In this document: positions 1 through 8,468 of the stretch, piece after piece | Position numbering within the stretch: the stretch's first letter is position 1 | Layout: the number at the start of each line of letters is the position of its first letter | Assembly (NCBI GenBank): GCA_022820925.1 | Contig: JAJEEO010000005.1 | Coordinates: forward strand, 1-58,909 | Length of the DNA: 58,909 bases | Direction of reading: 5' to 3' | From: Acidimicrobiia bacterium | Lineage (GTDB): Bacteria > Actinomycetota > Acidimicrobiia > Acidimicrobiales > Poriferisodalaceae | Notes under the pieces: generated by a model | The model's database searches: none | What the model was told of the DNA's origin: nothing | The model's input: the letters and a program-made list of their open reading frames with translations, nothing else | Made by a program: the position numbers and the translations under genes

Positions 1-790
1 GCGCCTTGGACGCCCCCAGCGAGTAGGCGGCGTGGACCTTGGTGGTGTTGACGGCCAGAACCCCCGATCGTGCCGCGATCACCATGATCCAGATGGCTGC
101 GAACAGCAGCAGGTTGACCTTGCCCTCCTCGCCGATCCCGAACCACACGATGAACAGCGGGATCAGCGCGAGCGGCGGGATGGGCCGCAGCAGCTCCACG
201 ACCGGGTCGAAGATGCCCCGCCAGCGGCTGGACAGACCCATCGCCAAGCCGATCGGAACGCCGATGACCACACCCCAGAACAATCCCTTGGCCAGCCGGC
301 TGAAGCTCAGCCACAGGTGCTGCCACAGCGTGAACCCGCTGTAGCCGTTGCGGGCGAAGTCCCACGAGGCATCCCACACCTGGATCGGGCTGGGCAGCGT
401 GGATTCGCTGAGCCACTGGGTGTACGAGCACGCCGGCAGTTCGGGGAACAGCGAGGGATCGTCCTCGGCGGCGTCGCAGTCGCGCAGCAGGTCTCGCTGG
501 CCGTAGCTCTCGTCGGCAGACAGCCCGGCGCGCACCTCGTCAGCGTGGTCGTACCACTCCTGGGGCAGTCCCCACACCGTGGTGGAGATGAACCACAGCA
601 CCAAGATGACGATGAGGCTGACGACGGTCCACCTCAGCGCACCGCTCACCTCGGCCGCGTCGCCGAACGTGACCGTCTTGCGAGTGCTCTGGCCGCGCTT
701 GGAGAAGAACCAGTTGAACGGCCAGTTGGCCAGCCGGTTCTGCTGGTCGATGTTGTCGTCGAGTGCGTGCCCGCCGGGTCCTTCCACCAT
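1..790 (-). CDS. tauC: Taurine/sulfonate-type ABC transporter permease (partial)
   Basis: Inner-membrane permease of a TauC/SsuC-type (BPD_transp_1) importer. The gene begins at ATG 790, which shares TGATG with the stop of the ATPase, and runs off the left edge, so about 263 residues are visible. An N-terminal cytosolic stretch of about 50 residues is followed by a membrane segment (about 54-73), then an unusual external stretch of about 70 residues with two cysteines. The conserved core follows, with LRPIPPLALIPLFI and FGIGEEG typical of the family. The window ends within the EAA loop (AAYSLGASKA), where the ATPase docks. The neighbours are the cognate ATPase and binding protein. The TauC assignment follows from the TauA-like binding protein; substrate is inferred. 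Confidence 0.85.
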   Translation of the reverse strand, partial: MVEGPGGHALDDNIDQQNRLANWPFNWFFSKRGQSTRKTVTFGDAAEVSGALRWTVVSLIVILVLWFISTTVWGLPQEWYDHADEVRAGLSADESYGQRDLLRDCDAAEDDPSLFPELPACSYTQWLSESTLPSPIQVWDASWDFARNGYSGFTLWQHLWLSFSRLAKGLFWGVVIGVPIGLAMGLSSRWRGIFDPVVELLRPIPPLALIPLFIVWFGIGEEGKVNLLLFAAIWIMVIAARSGVLAVNTTKVHAAYSLGASKA

Positions 791-2163
791 CAGCCGCCCT
801 CGGTGGTGCCCATGATCTGCTCCTCCATCTCCCAGATCAGCGAGAGGATCTCCTCGCGAGCCTCGATGAACTCCGGCGACGCCTTCAGCTCACGGGCATC
901 AGCGGTGAGCGCCTGCTGGGCGAACGGCAGGTCGTAGACCCGTTCGATTCGACCCGGTCGGGGTGCCATCACGAAGAGCTGGTCGCCGAGATACAGGGCC
1001 TCCTCCACGCTGTGGGTCACCAGCACGATCGTCTTGCCGGTCTGGTTCCACAGGTTGAGCACCAGGCTCTGCATCTTCTCGCGGGTCAGCGCGTCGAGCG
1101 CCCCGAGCGGCTCGTCCATGAGGATGATGGTGGGGTCGTTGGCCAGGCACCTCGCCAGCGCCACCCGCTGCTGCATCCCGCCCGAGAGCTCGTAGACGGC
1201 CTTGTCGCCGAACTCCGACAGGCCCACGATGCGCAGCAGCTCCTGCACGGCCTCACGCGAGGCCGGCCGGGAGCGGCCGTTCATGCGGGCGCCGAAGCCC
1301 ACGTTGTCGTTCACGCTCAGCCACTCGAACAGCGCGCCCTGCTGGAACACCATGCCGCGGTCCTGGCTCGGGCCGGTGATGGGCGTGTCGCCGAGCTTGG
1401 CCTCGCCCGATGTGGGCGCCAGGAAGCCGGCGATGATGTTGAGCAGCGTGGTCTTGCCGCACCCCGACGGGCCCAGCAGCGTGAGCAGCCGGCCCGGCTC
1501 CAGCGTGAACGACACATCCTTGAGCGCTTCCACGGTGCCGCCGTCGGGCAGCTCGTAGACCATCCCGAGGTGCTCCACGACCAGCGGGGTCTCGGTGCGG
1601 GACTCCTCGGTGATCTCCACCTCGGAGGCGTCGAAGCGCACTTCGGGGCGGGCCAGCACGAGCCAGGCCCGGGCCTGCAGGCACGCTACGGCGAGCAGAC
1701 CCAGGTAGACGATCGAGCTGCCCTCGATCTGCATGATCGCCAGCACCACGGCCACGGCGGAGCTCGCGGCCAGCGACAGCCACAGGTAGCGGACCATCGC
1801 CGCCTGGCGTGCCTCGTCGGCCCGCCGGTAGACGACCAGCAGGGCCATCAACGCGACCCCGCCGACCAGCGCCGCCGCTGGCTGCCACGGCGATGCCGTG
1901 TCGCGGAAGATCAGCACCACCCCGCCCGCGAACGCCACACCGGCCATGAGCTGGCCGATGAAGATCATCCCGTTGGTGGGATGCGCCGCCCGGTCCGCCT
2001 GCTTGAAACGCCGCGAGGGGGTGATGAGCAGGTCGACGATCATGGCCGCCACCCCGAGGCCGGCGACGAACAGGAACACGATCGAGATCCAGTAGGCACC
2101 CCGCGCCACCACATACGTGATGCCGTCGTAGATGTCTGCGAGTACGTCGACTATTGAGTCCAT
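790..2163 (-). CDS. tauB: ABC transporter ATP-binding protein with N-terminal membrane domain (TauB-like)
   Basis: Energises the adjacent TauC-type permease. It has 457 residues against about 255 for a normal TauB. Residues 1-170 form an extra domain with about four or five hydrophobic segments (about 25-47, 66-86, 95-113, 124-144, 147-168). The nucleotide-binding domain starts near 192: Walker A GPSGCGKTT (about 231-239), Q-loop VFQQG, signature LSGGMQQR (about 326-333), Walker B IILMDEP (about 346-352), H-loop VTHSVEEA. All catalytic motifs are intact. It overlaps the permease start (TGATG), so the two are translationally coupled. The N-terminal membrane domain is not part of known TauB; whether it anchors the ATPase or acts as a second permease-like part is unknown. 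Confidence 0.88.
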   Translation of the reverse strand: MDSIVDVLADIYDGITYVVARGAYWISIVFLFVAGLGVAAMIVDLLITPSRRFKQADRAAHPTNGMIFIGQLMAGVAFAGGVVLIFRDTASPWQPAAALVGGVALMALLVVYRRADEARQAAMVRYLWLSLAASSAVAVVLAIMQIEGSSIVYLGLLAVACLQARAWLVLARPEVRFDASEVEITEESRTETPLVVEHLGMVYELPDGGTVEALKDVSFTLEPGRLLTLLGPSGCGKTTLLNIIAGFLAPTSGEAKLGDTPITGPSQDRGMVFQQGALFEWLSVNDNVGFGARMNGRSRPASREAVQELLRIVGLSEFGDKAVYELSGGMQQRVALARCLANDPTIILMDEPLGALDALTREKMQSLVLNLWNQTGKTIVLVTHSVEEALYLGDQLFVMAPRPGRIERVYDLPFAQQALTADARELKASPEFIEAREEILSLIWEMEEQIMGTTEGG

Positions 2164-2226
2164 ACCGTGCCGTTGAATCCGCTGTGTGAGTGGCGGCTCT
2201 GAGCAATCATGCCCGTTGCGGCAGAT

Positions 2227-2263
2227 ATGGGCGGGCGCCTGGGGAGGGACGGCGCCCGCCCAT
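2227..2263 (-). terminator. Perfect 13-bp stem hairpin between tauA and tauB
   Basis: Perfect inverted repeat (arms 2227-2239 and 2251-2263, 13 bp each, 11-nt loop) in the 111-bp gap between the binding-protein stop and the ATPase start. There is no U-tract. In importer operons a hairpin here commonly protects or partly terminates the transcript so that the binding protein is made in excess; that role is inferred. Confidence 0.75.
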
Positions 2264-2274
2264 CACCTGCTCGG

Positions 2275-3267
2275 CTACTCGACCCCTTCGAGGAAGCTCG
2301 TGTCGACGAAGCTGTCGTAGCTGGACAGTGCCGAGGCGATCTCGCCCTGGGCGACGAAGAAGTCCATCTGGTCCTTCATCACCTGCTGCACGGTCCCGCC
2401 GAGCCACGCCTCAGACAGCTGGACGTCTTTCTCGGGGAACGAGAAGGCATCCAGCAGGGCGATCGTGGGTGCGCGGTCCATGCCCGCAGCCTCGGCGATG
2501 GTGTCGATCAACGGCGCCCGATCGCGGTTGTAGGCCCGGTTGGCGTCCTCGGTGACCTGCAGGAAGGTCGTCAGGACGTCGGGATAGGTCTCCGCGAAGT
2601 CTCCGGTGGTGGAGATGATGTCGAAGACGCGGATGCCGATGGCCTCCTGCTCCGACCCGGTCATCACCAGGTTGCCGCCGTTGGCGATCATCTCGTTGAC
2701 GGCTCCGCCGAATGCGCACGCCATCGCCACTTCGCCCGAGTCCAGGGCCGCGACGGCTGCAGGGCCGCCCTCGGACTGGATCAGCTCGACGGTCGAGGTG
2801 TCGACGCCGAGATGCTCGAGCATCTTCAGCAGCTTGAAGTGCGTAACGTTGCCCAGCGGCGTGTAAATGCTCTGGCCTGCCAGCGTCTCGGCTGCGTTGT
2901 CGGCGTTGACGCCGTAGTCGGGATGGGCGACGCAGTTGTCTGCATCGGCGTAACTCACTGCCACGCCGATCAGCAGCAGGTCAGAGCCGCCGGTCACGAA
3001 GTTGGCGAACGGTGTCAGGCCCTGGGAATAGGAGATGTCGATGTCTCCGGCCTCCATCGCCTGGGCCATGTCGCCGCCTGAGGCGAACGGGATCCAGTTC
3101 ACCGTGACGCCGAGCTCGTCGTCGTAGGTCTCCTCGAGCTGGGCTACCTGGTTGGCCGTCGGCCACTCCAAGAAGTAGGCGACGTTCAGCTCCTCGGGTG
3201 CGTCATCGCCGCCGCACGCGGCAGCGGCAAGCGCGAGCACTGCGGCCAATGCCAGTAGTCGTTTCAT
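2275..3267 (-). CDS. tauA: Taurine-type ABC transporter substrate-binding lipoprotein
   Basis: Extracytoplasmic receptor of the importer, 330 residues from ATG 3267. The signal peptide carries lipobox LAAAAC (lipidated Cys about residue 18). The mature part begins LNVAYFLEWPTANQ and includes DIDISYSQGLTPFA, AVSYADADNCV and YTPLGNVTHFK, a pattern I recognise from the COG4521 taurine-binding TauA proteins of alphaproteobacteria. The start is chosen at the lipoprotein signal. An 18-bp tandem duplication (3264-3299) supplies a second in-frame Shine-Dalgarno and ATG at 3285, adding MNGGTP. It sits downstream of the aminotransferase and upstream of the ATPase, all minus strand. Taurine is the best guess for the ligand; a related sulfonate or amine is possible. 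Confidence 0.87.
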   Translation of the reverse strand: MKRLLALAAVLALAAAACGGDDAPEELNVAYFLEWPTANQVAQLEETYDDELGVTVNWIPFASGGDMAQAMEAGDIDISYSQGLTPFANFVTGGSDLLLIGVAVSYADADNCVAHPDYGVNADNAAETLAGQSIYTPLGNVTHFKLLKMLEHLGVDTSTVELIQSEGGPAAVAALDSGEVAMACAFGGAVNEMIANGGNLVMTGSEQEAIGIRVFDIISTTGDFAETYPDVLTTFLQVTEDANRAYNRDRAPLIDTIAEAAGMDRAPTIALLDAFSFPEKDVQLSEAWLGGTVQQVMKDQMDFFVAQGEIASALSSYDSFVDTSFLEGVE

Positions 3268-3299
3268 TGGGGTCCCTCCATTCATTGGGGTCCCTCCAT
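3264..3299 (-). repeat. Tandem duplication of ribosome binding site and start codon
   Basis: Two identical 18-bp units, 3264-3281 and 3282-3299. On the minus strand each holds GGAGGG, a 6-nt spacer and ATG, giving two in-frame initiation sites for tauA (ATG 3285 and ATG 3267). Confidence 0.9.
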
Positions 3300-3319
3300 G
3301 TTGATGGATGTGTTCTGCC

Positions 3320-4693
3320 TCACCTTGAGGCACGGAGCCAACCGCTCGTGCGGTCCAGCACCTTGTCGACCCGGCTCAGCAGGTCGTCGATAACGGCAAC
3401 ATCGGCCACCAGCGGCGGCGCGACCATGATCATGGCGGCGCCGCGGGCGTCGGGCCGCACCAGCACGCGTTCGGATCGGACGAATCCGTCCAGCACGCCG
3501 CCGGGCAGCAGCGATGCGAATTGCTCCTCGGTGAGCTCGGTGCCCGACGCCCGGTCGTGCATCAGCTCCACCGCGTAGAAGTAGCCGGCGCCGCGGATCT
3601 CCTTGACGCACGCATGGGCGTCCATCAGGTCTGCCAGCCCGCCCGACAGGTGCGCCTCGTTGGCCAGCACCCCGGCGAACACGCCTTCGTCGCGCATGGC
3701 GGTCATGTTGGCCACGGCAACTGCGGTGGCGACCGGGTGGGCGCCGAAGGTGGAGCCGTGGGTGAACATCGCCAGCGGCGAGTCCCACACCCGCTCGACC
3801 AGCGAGTCCCGGGCGACGATGCCGCCCAGAGGGGCGTATGCGCTGGTGACACCCTTCGCGAACGTGATGATGTCGGGCTCGGCGCCGAAGCGCTCGCTGC
3901 CGAACCAGTAGCCGAGGCGACCGAAGGAGTTGATCACCTCATCGGCGCACAGCACCACGCCGTAGGTGTCGCAGATGCGGCGCAGTTCCTGCCAGTAGCC
4001 CTCCGGCGGCACGAGCGCGCCGCGGCCGTTCTGGACAGGCTCGGCGATCACCATCGAGACGGTCTCGGGGCCTTCGGCCACGATGGCCTCCTCGACCTCG
4101 GTCACGCACGGCAGGTCGGCGACCGACTGCCCCGGTTCGAGGTGCCAGTCCAGCGTGTTGGCTACATGGGTGACGGTGTCGGTGATCATCGGCAGGAACG
4201 GGTCGCGCACCCGGGGAATGCCGGTCAGCGCGAGCGCGCCGAGGGTGGTGCCGTGATACGCCATCTTGCGGGCAATCACCTTGTGGCGCTGCTCCTCGCC
4301 GTTGGCCAGGTGGAAGCAGCGGGCCAGCTTGATCGCCGACTCCACCGACTCGGATCCGGAGTTCACGAAGAACACCCGGTCGAGGCCGTCGGGGGCGAAG
4401 TCGGCGATCATCGACGCCGCCTCGATCGCGGAGGGATGGGCGAACCCCCAATTGGAGTAGAACGCCAGCTGGTCCATTTGCTTGGCGGCGGCGGCGGTCA
4501 GGTCGCTGCGGCCGTGGCCGAGATTGGTGCAGAACAGGCCGGCGAGCCCATCGAGGTACTCGTTGCCGTCGGAGTCGGTGAGATAGCAGCCCTCGCCGCG
4601 ATCGATCACCACGAGATCGTCGGCGTTCCACGTGCCCGCAGACGTGAAGTGAGGTACGAGATGGCGACGAGCCAGCTCCCGGTCGTCCGGCAT
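3320..4693 (-). CDS. Class III (omega) aminotransferase, probably taurine:pyruvate type
   Basis: PLP-dependent aminotransferase of 457 residues, a normal length for the family. Visible motifs are VNSGSESVESAIK for phosphate/PLP binding, AYHGTT, the cofactor-ring aspartate in LCADEV (D250) and the Schiff-base lysine in ITFAKGVTSAY (K279). Start ATG 4693 follows a strong GGGGGGAG ribosome site. It lies 52 bp upstream of tauA in the same direction, so the enzyme probably deaminates the imported compound. With a TauABC-type importer the natural reading is taurine:pyruvate aminotransferase (sulfoacetaldehyde plus alanine). A sulfoacetaldehyde acetyltransferase (Xsc) is not seen in the window, so the specificity is unproven; polyamine or beta-alanine transaminase is possible. 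Confidence 0.85.
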   Translation of the reverse strand: MPDDRELARRHLVPHFTSAGTWNADDLVVIDRGEGCYLTDSDGNEYLDGLAGLFCTNLGHGRSDLTAAAAKQMDQLAFYSNWGFAHPSAIEAASMIADFAPDGLDRVFFVNSGSESVESAIKLARCFHLANGEEQRHKVIARKMAYHGTTLGALALTGIPRVRDPFLPMITDTVTHVANTLDWHLEPGQSVADLPCVTEVEEAIVAEGPETVSMVIAEPVQNGRGALVPPEGYWQELRRICDTYGVVLCADEVINSFGRLGYWFGSERFGAEPDIITFAKGVTSAYAPLGGIVARDSLVERVWDSPLAMFTHGSTFGAHPVATAVAVANMTAMRDEGVFAGVLANEAHLSGGLADLMDAHACVKEIRGAGYFYAVELMHDRASGTELTEEQFASLLPGGVLDGFVRSERVLVRPDARGAAMIMVAPPLVADVAVIDDLLSRVDKVLDRTSGWLRASR

Positions 4694-4933
4694 GTGCTCC
4701 CCCCTGGTTTCCCTTGAGCGCTGCGCGACCTAGTGGTTAGAGATTATCACACCCCAGTTAGGCCAATTTCCACCGCGCAAGCTGTCCTTTGCAGCGCGGG
4801 CAGAGCACTTCACCGGTGTACGCCCCGTGCGGATCCGGGCCATATGCCCCTGGCTGCCGGCGCGGCAAGGGCGCCGATCGGCAGACGGTTACGGTGCGGG
4901 GATGCATCTGCAGGCCGGCGTGGAGCTGCAAAG
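4694..4933. promoter_or_regulatory. Divergent intergenic region
   Basis: 240 bp between the divergent aminotransferase and flavoprotein genes. An AT-richer patch near 4735-4775 probably holds promoter elements for one or both genes, but I cannot assign clear -35/-10 boxes. A weak open frame continues upstream of the flavoprotein but has no family features. Confidence 0.4.
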
Positions 4934-6301
4934 TTGAGCGCTCAGCGGGCCGTCATCGTGGGCGGCGGATTCGCGGGACTCAGCGCCGCCTACACGCTGA
5001 TGAAGCGGGGCATCACTCCCCTGCTGCTCGAGGGTTCCGAGCGTGCGGGCGGGCGCGGCAAGGGCGAGCAGTTCGACGGATTCTCGGTGGACATGGGGGC
5101 GTTCGTCTTCACCGCCACCTACGACACGGCGTTCCGCCTCTGCGAGGAGCTGGGGCTGCCGCTGGTGCGCTCGCAGATGAAGTTCGGCCACTTCCGCGGC
5201 GGGCGCTGGGTGACCACCACGCCGGAGGGGTCGCTGGGGAGCTTCGTGCGGCAGCTGCCTGCGGCCGTCGCCTTGGGCTTCATGTCGCCCAAAGGGTTCC
5301 TGTCGGGCTCCAAGGTGATGCGGCAGATCCATCGCCAGTCGGAGTACATGAGCTTCGCCGGCGACAGCCCGCTCGCCGAGATCGACGACGACGAGGCCTT
5401 CGGCGACTACCTGCAGCGGCTCGGCGTGCCCCACAAGCTGCAGGTGACGCTCAGCGGGCCGCTCAAGATGGTGCTGGGCGACCCGATGCCGGCCGGCCAG
5501 GCGCTGATGCGGGCCTACATCGGCGAGACGATGCTGAGCGGGGGTGCGGTGTCGATGCCCGAGCGGGGCATCGGCTCGTTGAGCGCAGCGCTGGCCGCCA
5601 GGTGCGCCGAAGTCATCCGGGTGTCCGCGCCTGTCAGCAGGATCGTGGTCGACGACGGCAAGGCCACCGGCGTGGTCGCCAATGGCGAGACGATCAAGGC
5701 CGACGCAGTCATCTGCGCCGTGCCCGGCACGAAGGTCGCCGGGCTCGTGCCGGAGCTGCCGGCGGCGGTGCGCAGCGCGCTCAGCACCATCGACTACTCG
5801 ACCGGCTGCCGGGTGGTGATCGGCGTCGAGGGCTCGCCGCTGCCGGCGGGCTGGCATGGCGCGCTCTACCCCGAAGACGACGACGCTCCGCTGCTGATGG
5901 ACCGGTCCAAGTTCCTGCCTGACTGTGCGCCGCCGGGCAAGAGCATTCTCGACCTGCTCATCGGCCGCGACCGTGCCAAGGAGCTGATCCCGCTCGACGA
6001 CGAGACCATCAAGCGAGAGCTGCTCGCCGCCGCCCGCCGCAATGCGCCTCCGGGCTCTGCCCTTCCCGGCGACGACGAGGGGGTGTTCTTCCGCGTGTAC
6101 CGCTGGGAGGAAGCGCTGTGCATGGGCCAGCCCGGGATGCTCGCCGCCCTGGCCGACGTGCCCGGCCAGCTTGCGGGCAGCATCGACAACCTGTTCCTGG
6201 CAGGCGACTACATGGGCATCCCGTCAGTCAATGGCGCCCTGAGCACCGGCGAGAGCACCGCCAACCACGTGGCCGACTGGCTGACGTCCGGCGCCTCCTA
6301 G
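4934..6301 (+). CDS. FAD-dependent amine oxidase / phytoene desaturase-like oxidoreductase
   Basis: Flavoprotein of about 455 residues. The N-terminal dinucleotide fold is VIVGGGFAGLSAAYTL and then E-x9-GGRGKG, typical of the NAD(P)/FAD amine-oxidase superfamily that includes phytoene desaturases and hydroxysqualene dehydroxylase. The C-terminal FAD motif is NLFLAGDYMGIPSVNGAL. I place the start at TTG 4934 because the Rossmann motif begins a few residues later and GGAG lies 8 nt upstream; the frame stays open further upstream without family similarity. It stands alone and converges with the amidase gene. No carotenoid or hopanoid synthase is next to it, so the substrate is unknown. The stop codon sits in a small hairpin. 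Confidence 0.78.
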   Translation: MSAQRAVIVGGGFAGLSAAYTLMKRGITPLLLEGSERAGGRGKGEQFDGFSVDMGAFVFTATYDTAFRLCEELGLPLVRSQMKFGHFRGGRWVTTTPEGSLGSFVRQLPAAVALGFMSPKGFLSGSKVMRQIHRQSEYMSFAGDSPLAEIDDDEAFGDYLQRLGVPHKLQVTLSGPLKMVLGDPMPAGQALMRAYIGETMLSGGAVSMPERGIGSLSAALAARCAEVIRVSAPVSRIVVDDGKATGVVANGETIKADAVICAVPGTKVAGLVPELPAAVRSALSTIDYSTGCRVVIGVEGSPLPAGWHGALYPEDDDAPLLMDRSKFLPDCAPPGKSILDLLIGRDRAKELIPLDDETIKRELLAAARRNAPPGSALPGDDEGVFFRVYRWEEALCMGQPGMLAALADVPGQLAGSIDNLFLAGDYMGIPSVNGALSTGESTANHVADWLTSGAS

Positions 6302-6305
6302 GCGC
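6290..6305. terminator. Hairpin enclosing the flavoprotein stop codon
   Basis: GCGCC (6291-6295) pairs with GGCGC (6301-6305), leaving TCCTA in the loop, so stop TAG 6299-6301 lies in the structure. The following bases TGGCGAAACCGGAACTTCAG resemble the linker of the stop-codon hairpin arrays at 31.5 and 55.9 kb. It lies between convergent genes. Confidence 0.45.
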
Positions 6306-6328
6306 TGGCGAAACCGGAACTTCAGGCC

Positions 6329-7714
6329 TTACGGCACGCTTGCGCCGCTTGCTGCCGCAATGGCGGGCGGGCGAGTGAAGGGGCGCACGTCCAGCGCCGC
6401 TTCGAGCTGTTCGGCGACGGCCAGCAGCTCGTCATCGCTTCCGTGACGCCCGACAAGCTGGATCGCCGCCGGCAGCCCATCGACGAACCCCGCGGGCAGC
6501 ACCACCGCGGGATGCCCGGAGACGTTGAACGGCACGGCGAATGGGAAAGCCCCCCACAGCTTCGACACGGGCTCGTCGGCGATGGCCGACGGCCGGCATC
6601 CGAGCTCGAACGCTGTGGTGGCAGTGGCGGGAGTGGCGATCACGTCGTAGTCACCGAACCAGCGGTCCACGCGCTCGCGGTACGCAGCCAAGGCAGCGCG
6701 GGCCGCCGAGACAACAGCGGGATCGAGTCGCTTCGCCGCCTCGAGCGACCGGCGGCAATACCAGGTCAGCTCGTGGGGGCCGCCCAGCAGATGCCCGCGG
6801 CGCTCGCCCTCGTCGGCCAGCACGAGCGGGCTGAAGATCTCCTCCCAGCCGCCGAGATCGAGATCCACCGGGTGCACGTCGTGCCCGCACGACGCAAGCG
6901 CATCTACCGCGGCCGCGGCCGCGTCGGCGACGCCGGCATCGATCGGCCGACCCTCGGGCTTGGCGCACCAGGCGACGCGGCGCGGTGCTGCGTCGCCGAG
7001 GGCGCCGCTGCCACCGTCGGCAAGCACCTCGTGCATGCGGCGGGCATCGGCGACGCAGCGCGCCAGCGGGCCGGCCGAGATGAACGGGCTGAATGCACGG
7101 AACCCTCCCTCGTCGAGGACCGTGCCGTAGGTGGGCTTGAACCCCACGAGACCGCAGAACGACGCAGGAATGCGGATCGATCCGCCCCCGTCCGAACCCA
7201 AGCCGAGGGTGCACATGCCCGCCGCGACCGAGGAGGCGGCGCCGCCGCTGGAACCGCCGGAGGTGCGGCGAGGATCGAAGGGATTTGCCGTGTCTGGGCC
7301 CAGCAGGTTGTCGGTGGTGGCCGATTGGCAGAATTCCGGCACGTTGGTCTTGCCGACGAAGACCGCCCCCGCGTGGCGCAGCCGACGAACCGCGCCCGAG
7401 TCGTGCGGCATCACATCGTCGGCGTGCGCCAGCGACCCGAGCGTGGTGACGTGACCCTCGATGTGGAACGCGTCCTTGATCGAGACCGGCACGCCGGCGA
7501 GCGGGCCGGCAGTGCCGCTGCGATACGCCCCCTCGGCGGCGACGGCCTGCCCACGGGCCAGCTCCCAGGTGGAGAGGACGACCGCATTCAGCAACGGGTT
7601 CAGCTGGGCGATGCGCTCCAGCGCCTGATCACACACCTCGACCGGTGACAGCGAGCCGCTGCGGTACGCATCGATGAGCCGGCGCACCGGCCACCACAGG
7701 GGTCCCTCATCCAC
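6329..7714 (-). CDS. Amidase (amidase signature family)
   Basis: Hydrolase of the amidase-signature family, about 461 residues. The Ser-cisSer-Lys triad is visible: Lys in PVSIKDAF, the Gly/Ser-rich block TSGGSSGGAAS, and GSDGGGSIRIPASFCG around the nucleophile. Start GTG 7714 is chosen because the family N-terminus begins there; it overlaps the SDR stop by 8 nt, so the two are coupled. A longer frame reaches 7804 but lies inside the SDR. It is the last gene of the five-gene operon. It probably cleaves an amide intermediate or substrate of that pathway; the substrate cannot be read from the sequence. Confidence 0.87.
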   Translation of the reverse strand: MDEGPLWWPVRRLIDAYRSGSLSPVEVCDQALERIAQLNPLLNAVVLSTWELARGQAVAAEGAYRSGTAGPLAGVPVSIKDAFHIEGHVTTLGSLAHADDVMPHDSGAVRRLRHAGAVFVGKTNVPEFCQSATTDNLLGPDTANPFDPRRTSGGSSGGAASSVAAGMCTLGLGSDGGGSIRIPASFCGLVGFKPTYGTVLDEGGFRAFSPFISAGPLARCVADARRMHEVLADGGSGALGDAAPRRVAWCAKPEGRPIDAGVADAAAAAVDALASCGHDVHPVDLDLGGWEEIFSPLVLADEGERRGHLLGGPHELTWYCRRSLEAAKRLDPAVVSAARAALAAYRERVDRWFGDYDVIATPATATTAFELGCRPSAIADEPVSKLWGAFPFAVPFNVSGHPAVVLPAGFVDGLPAAIQLVGRHGSDDELLAVAEQLEAALDVRPFTRPPAIAAASGASVP

Positions 7715-8468
7715 GGGCCGACACGCCGCCCGAGACGGTGAACACCTCGCCGGTGACATAGCTCGATTCATCCGAGGCCAGCAGCGACACCATGGCCGCG
7801 ACATCGTCGGGCTGGCCGATGCGACCCAGGAACGCCTTCTCGGCCAGGTAGCTCGTGAAGAATTCTTCCGGGTAGATCCTGCGCAGGAAGTCGTTGTAGA
7901 TCAGGCCCGGGGCGATCGCATTGACCCGAATGCCGTGGACCCCATTCTCCGCGGCGGCCACACGGGTGAGCGCGAGCACGCCGGCCTTGGCAGCGGAATA
8001 CGCAGCGCCGTGCTCGGCCGACATCTCCCAGGCCGCGATCGACGAGATGTTGATGATCGAGCCGCTCCCTGCGGCGATCATGTGCGGGAGCGCAGCACGC
8101 ATGCACACAAACGTGCCAGTCAGGTCGACGTCGAGGCAGCGCTGCCACGTCTCCACCGACATCTCGGCCACCGGCTCGATCTTCGACCAGCCTGCGTTGT
8201 TGACCAGCACATCGAGCCTGCCCTTGTCCGCCGCTGCCTCCGCAATGACGCGCTGCACCTGGGCGTGGTCGGTGACATCGAGGTGGTAGGCGCTCACCTG
8301 CCTCCCAGCTTCGCCGGCGAGCTCGTCGGCGAACTCGTGGCACCGGCGCTCGTGGGCGTCGGTGACCACCACGTCGAAGCCGTCCTGGGCGAGCCGCCTC
8401 GCCGCTGCGGCCCCGATGCCGGCACCGGCGGCTGCGGTCACCAGCGCCACTCGCGGATCCGTTGTCAT
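7707..8468 (-). CDS. Short-chain dehydrogenase/reductase (SDR)
   Basis: NAD(P)-dependent oxidoreductase of 253 residues, classical SDR size. The cofactor motif near the N-terminus is TAAAGAGIGAAAARRL, followed by VLVNNAG, the catalytic serine region INISSIA, and Y-x3-K in AAYSAAKAG. IRVNAIAPG and VTGEVFTVSGG complete the fold. Start ATG 8468 shares TGATG with the stop of the upstream luciferase-like gene. Aspartate in VVVTDAHER after beta-2 favours NAD over NADP. It probably oxidises a hydroxy intermediate of the operon's pathway. Confidence 0.9.
   Translation of the reverse strand: MTTDPRVALVTAAAGAGIGAAAARRLAQDGFDVVVTDAHERRCHEFADELAGEAGRQVSAYHLDVTDHAQVQRVIAEAAADKGRLDVLVNNAGWSKIEPVAEMSVETWQRCLDVDLTGTFVCMRAALPHMIAAGSGSIINISSIAAWEMSAEHGAAYSAAKAGVLALTRVAAAENGVHGIRVNAIAPGLIYNDFLRRIYPEEFFTSYLAEKAFLGRIGQPDDVAAMVSLLASDESSYVTGEVFTVSGGVSARG

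Noticed and set aside
3521..4717. A 398-codon plus-strand frame antisense to the aminotransferase
   Set aside because: Low-complexity composition and no recognisable motifs; explained by codon bias of the real minus-strand gene. Several similar shadows (for example 51183-52487, 52430-54280) were dropped for the same reason.
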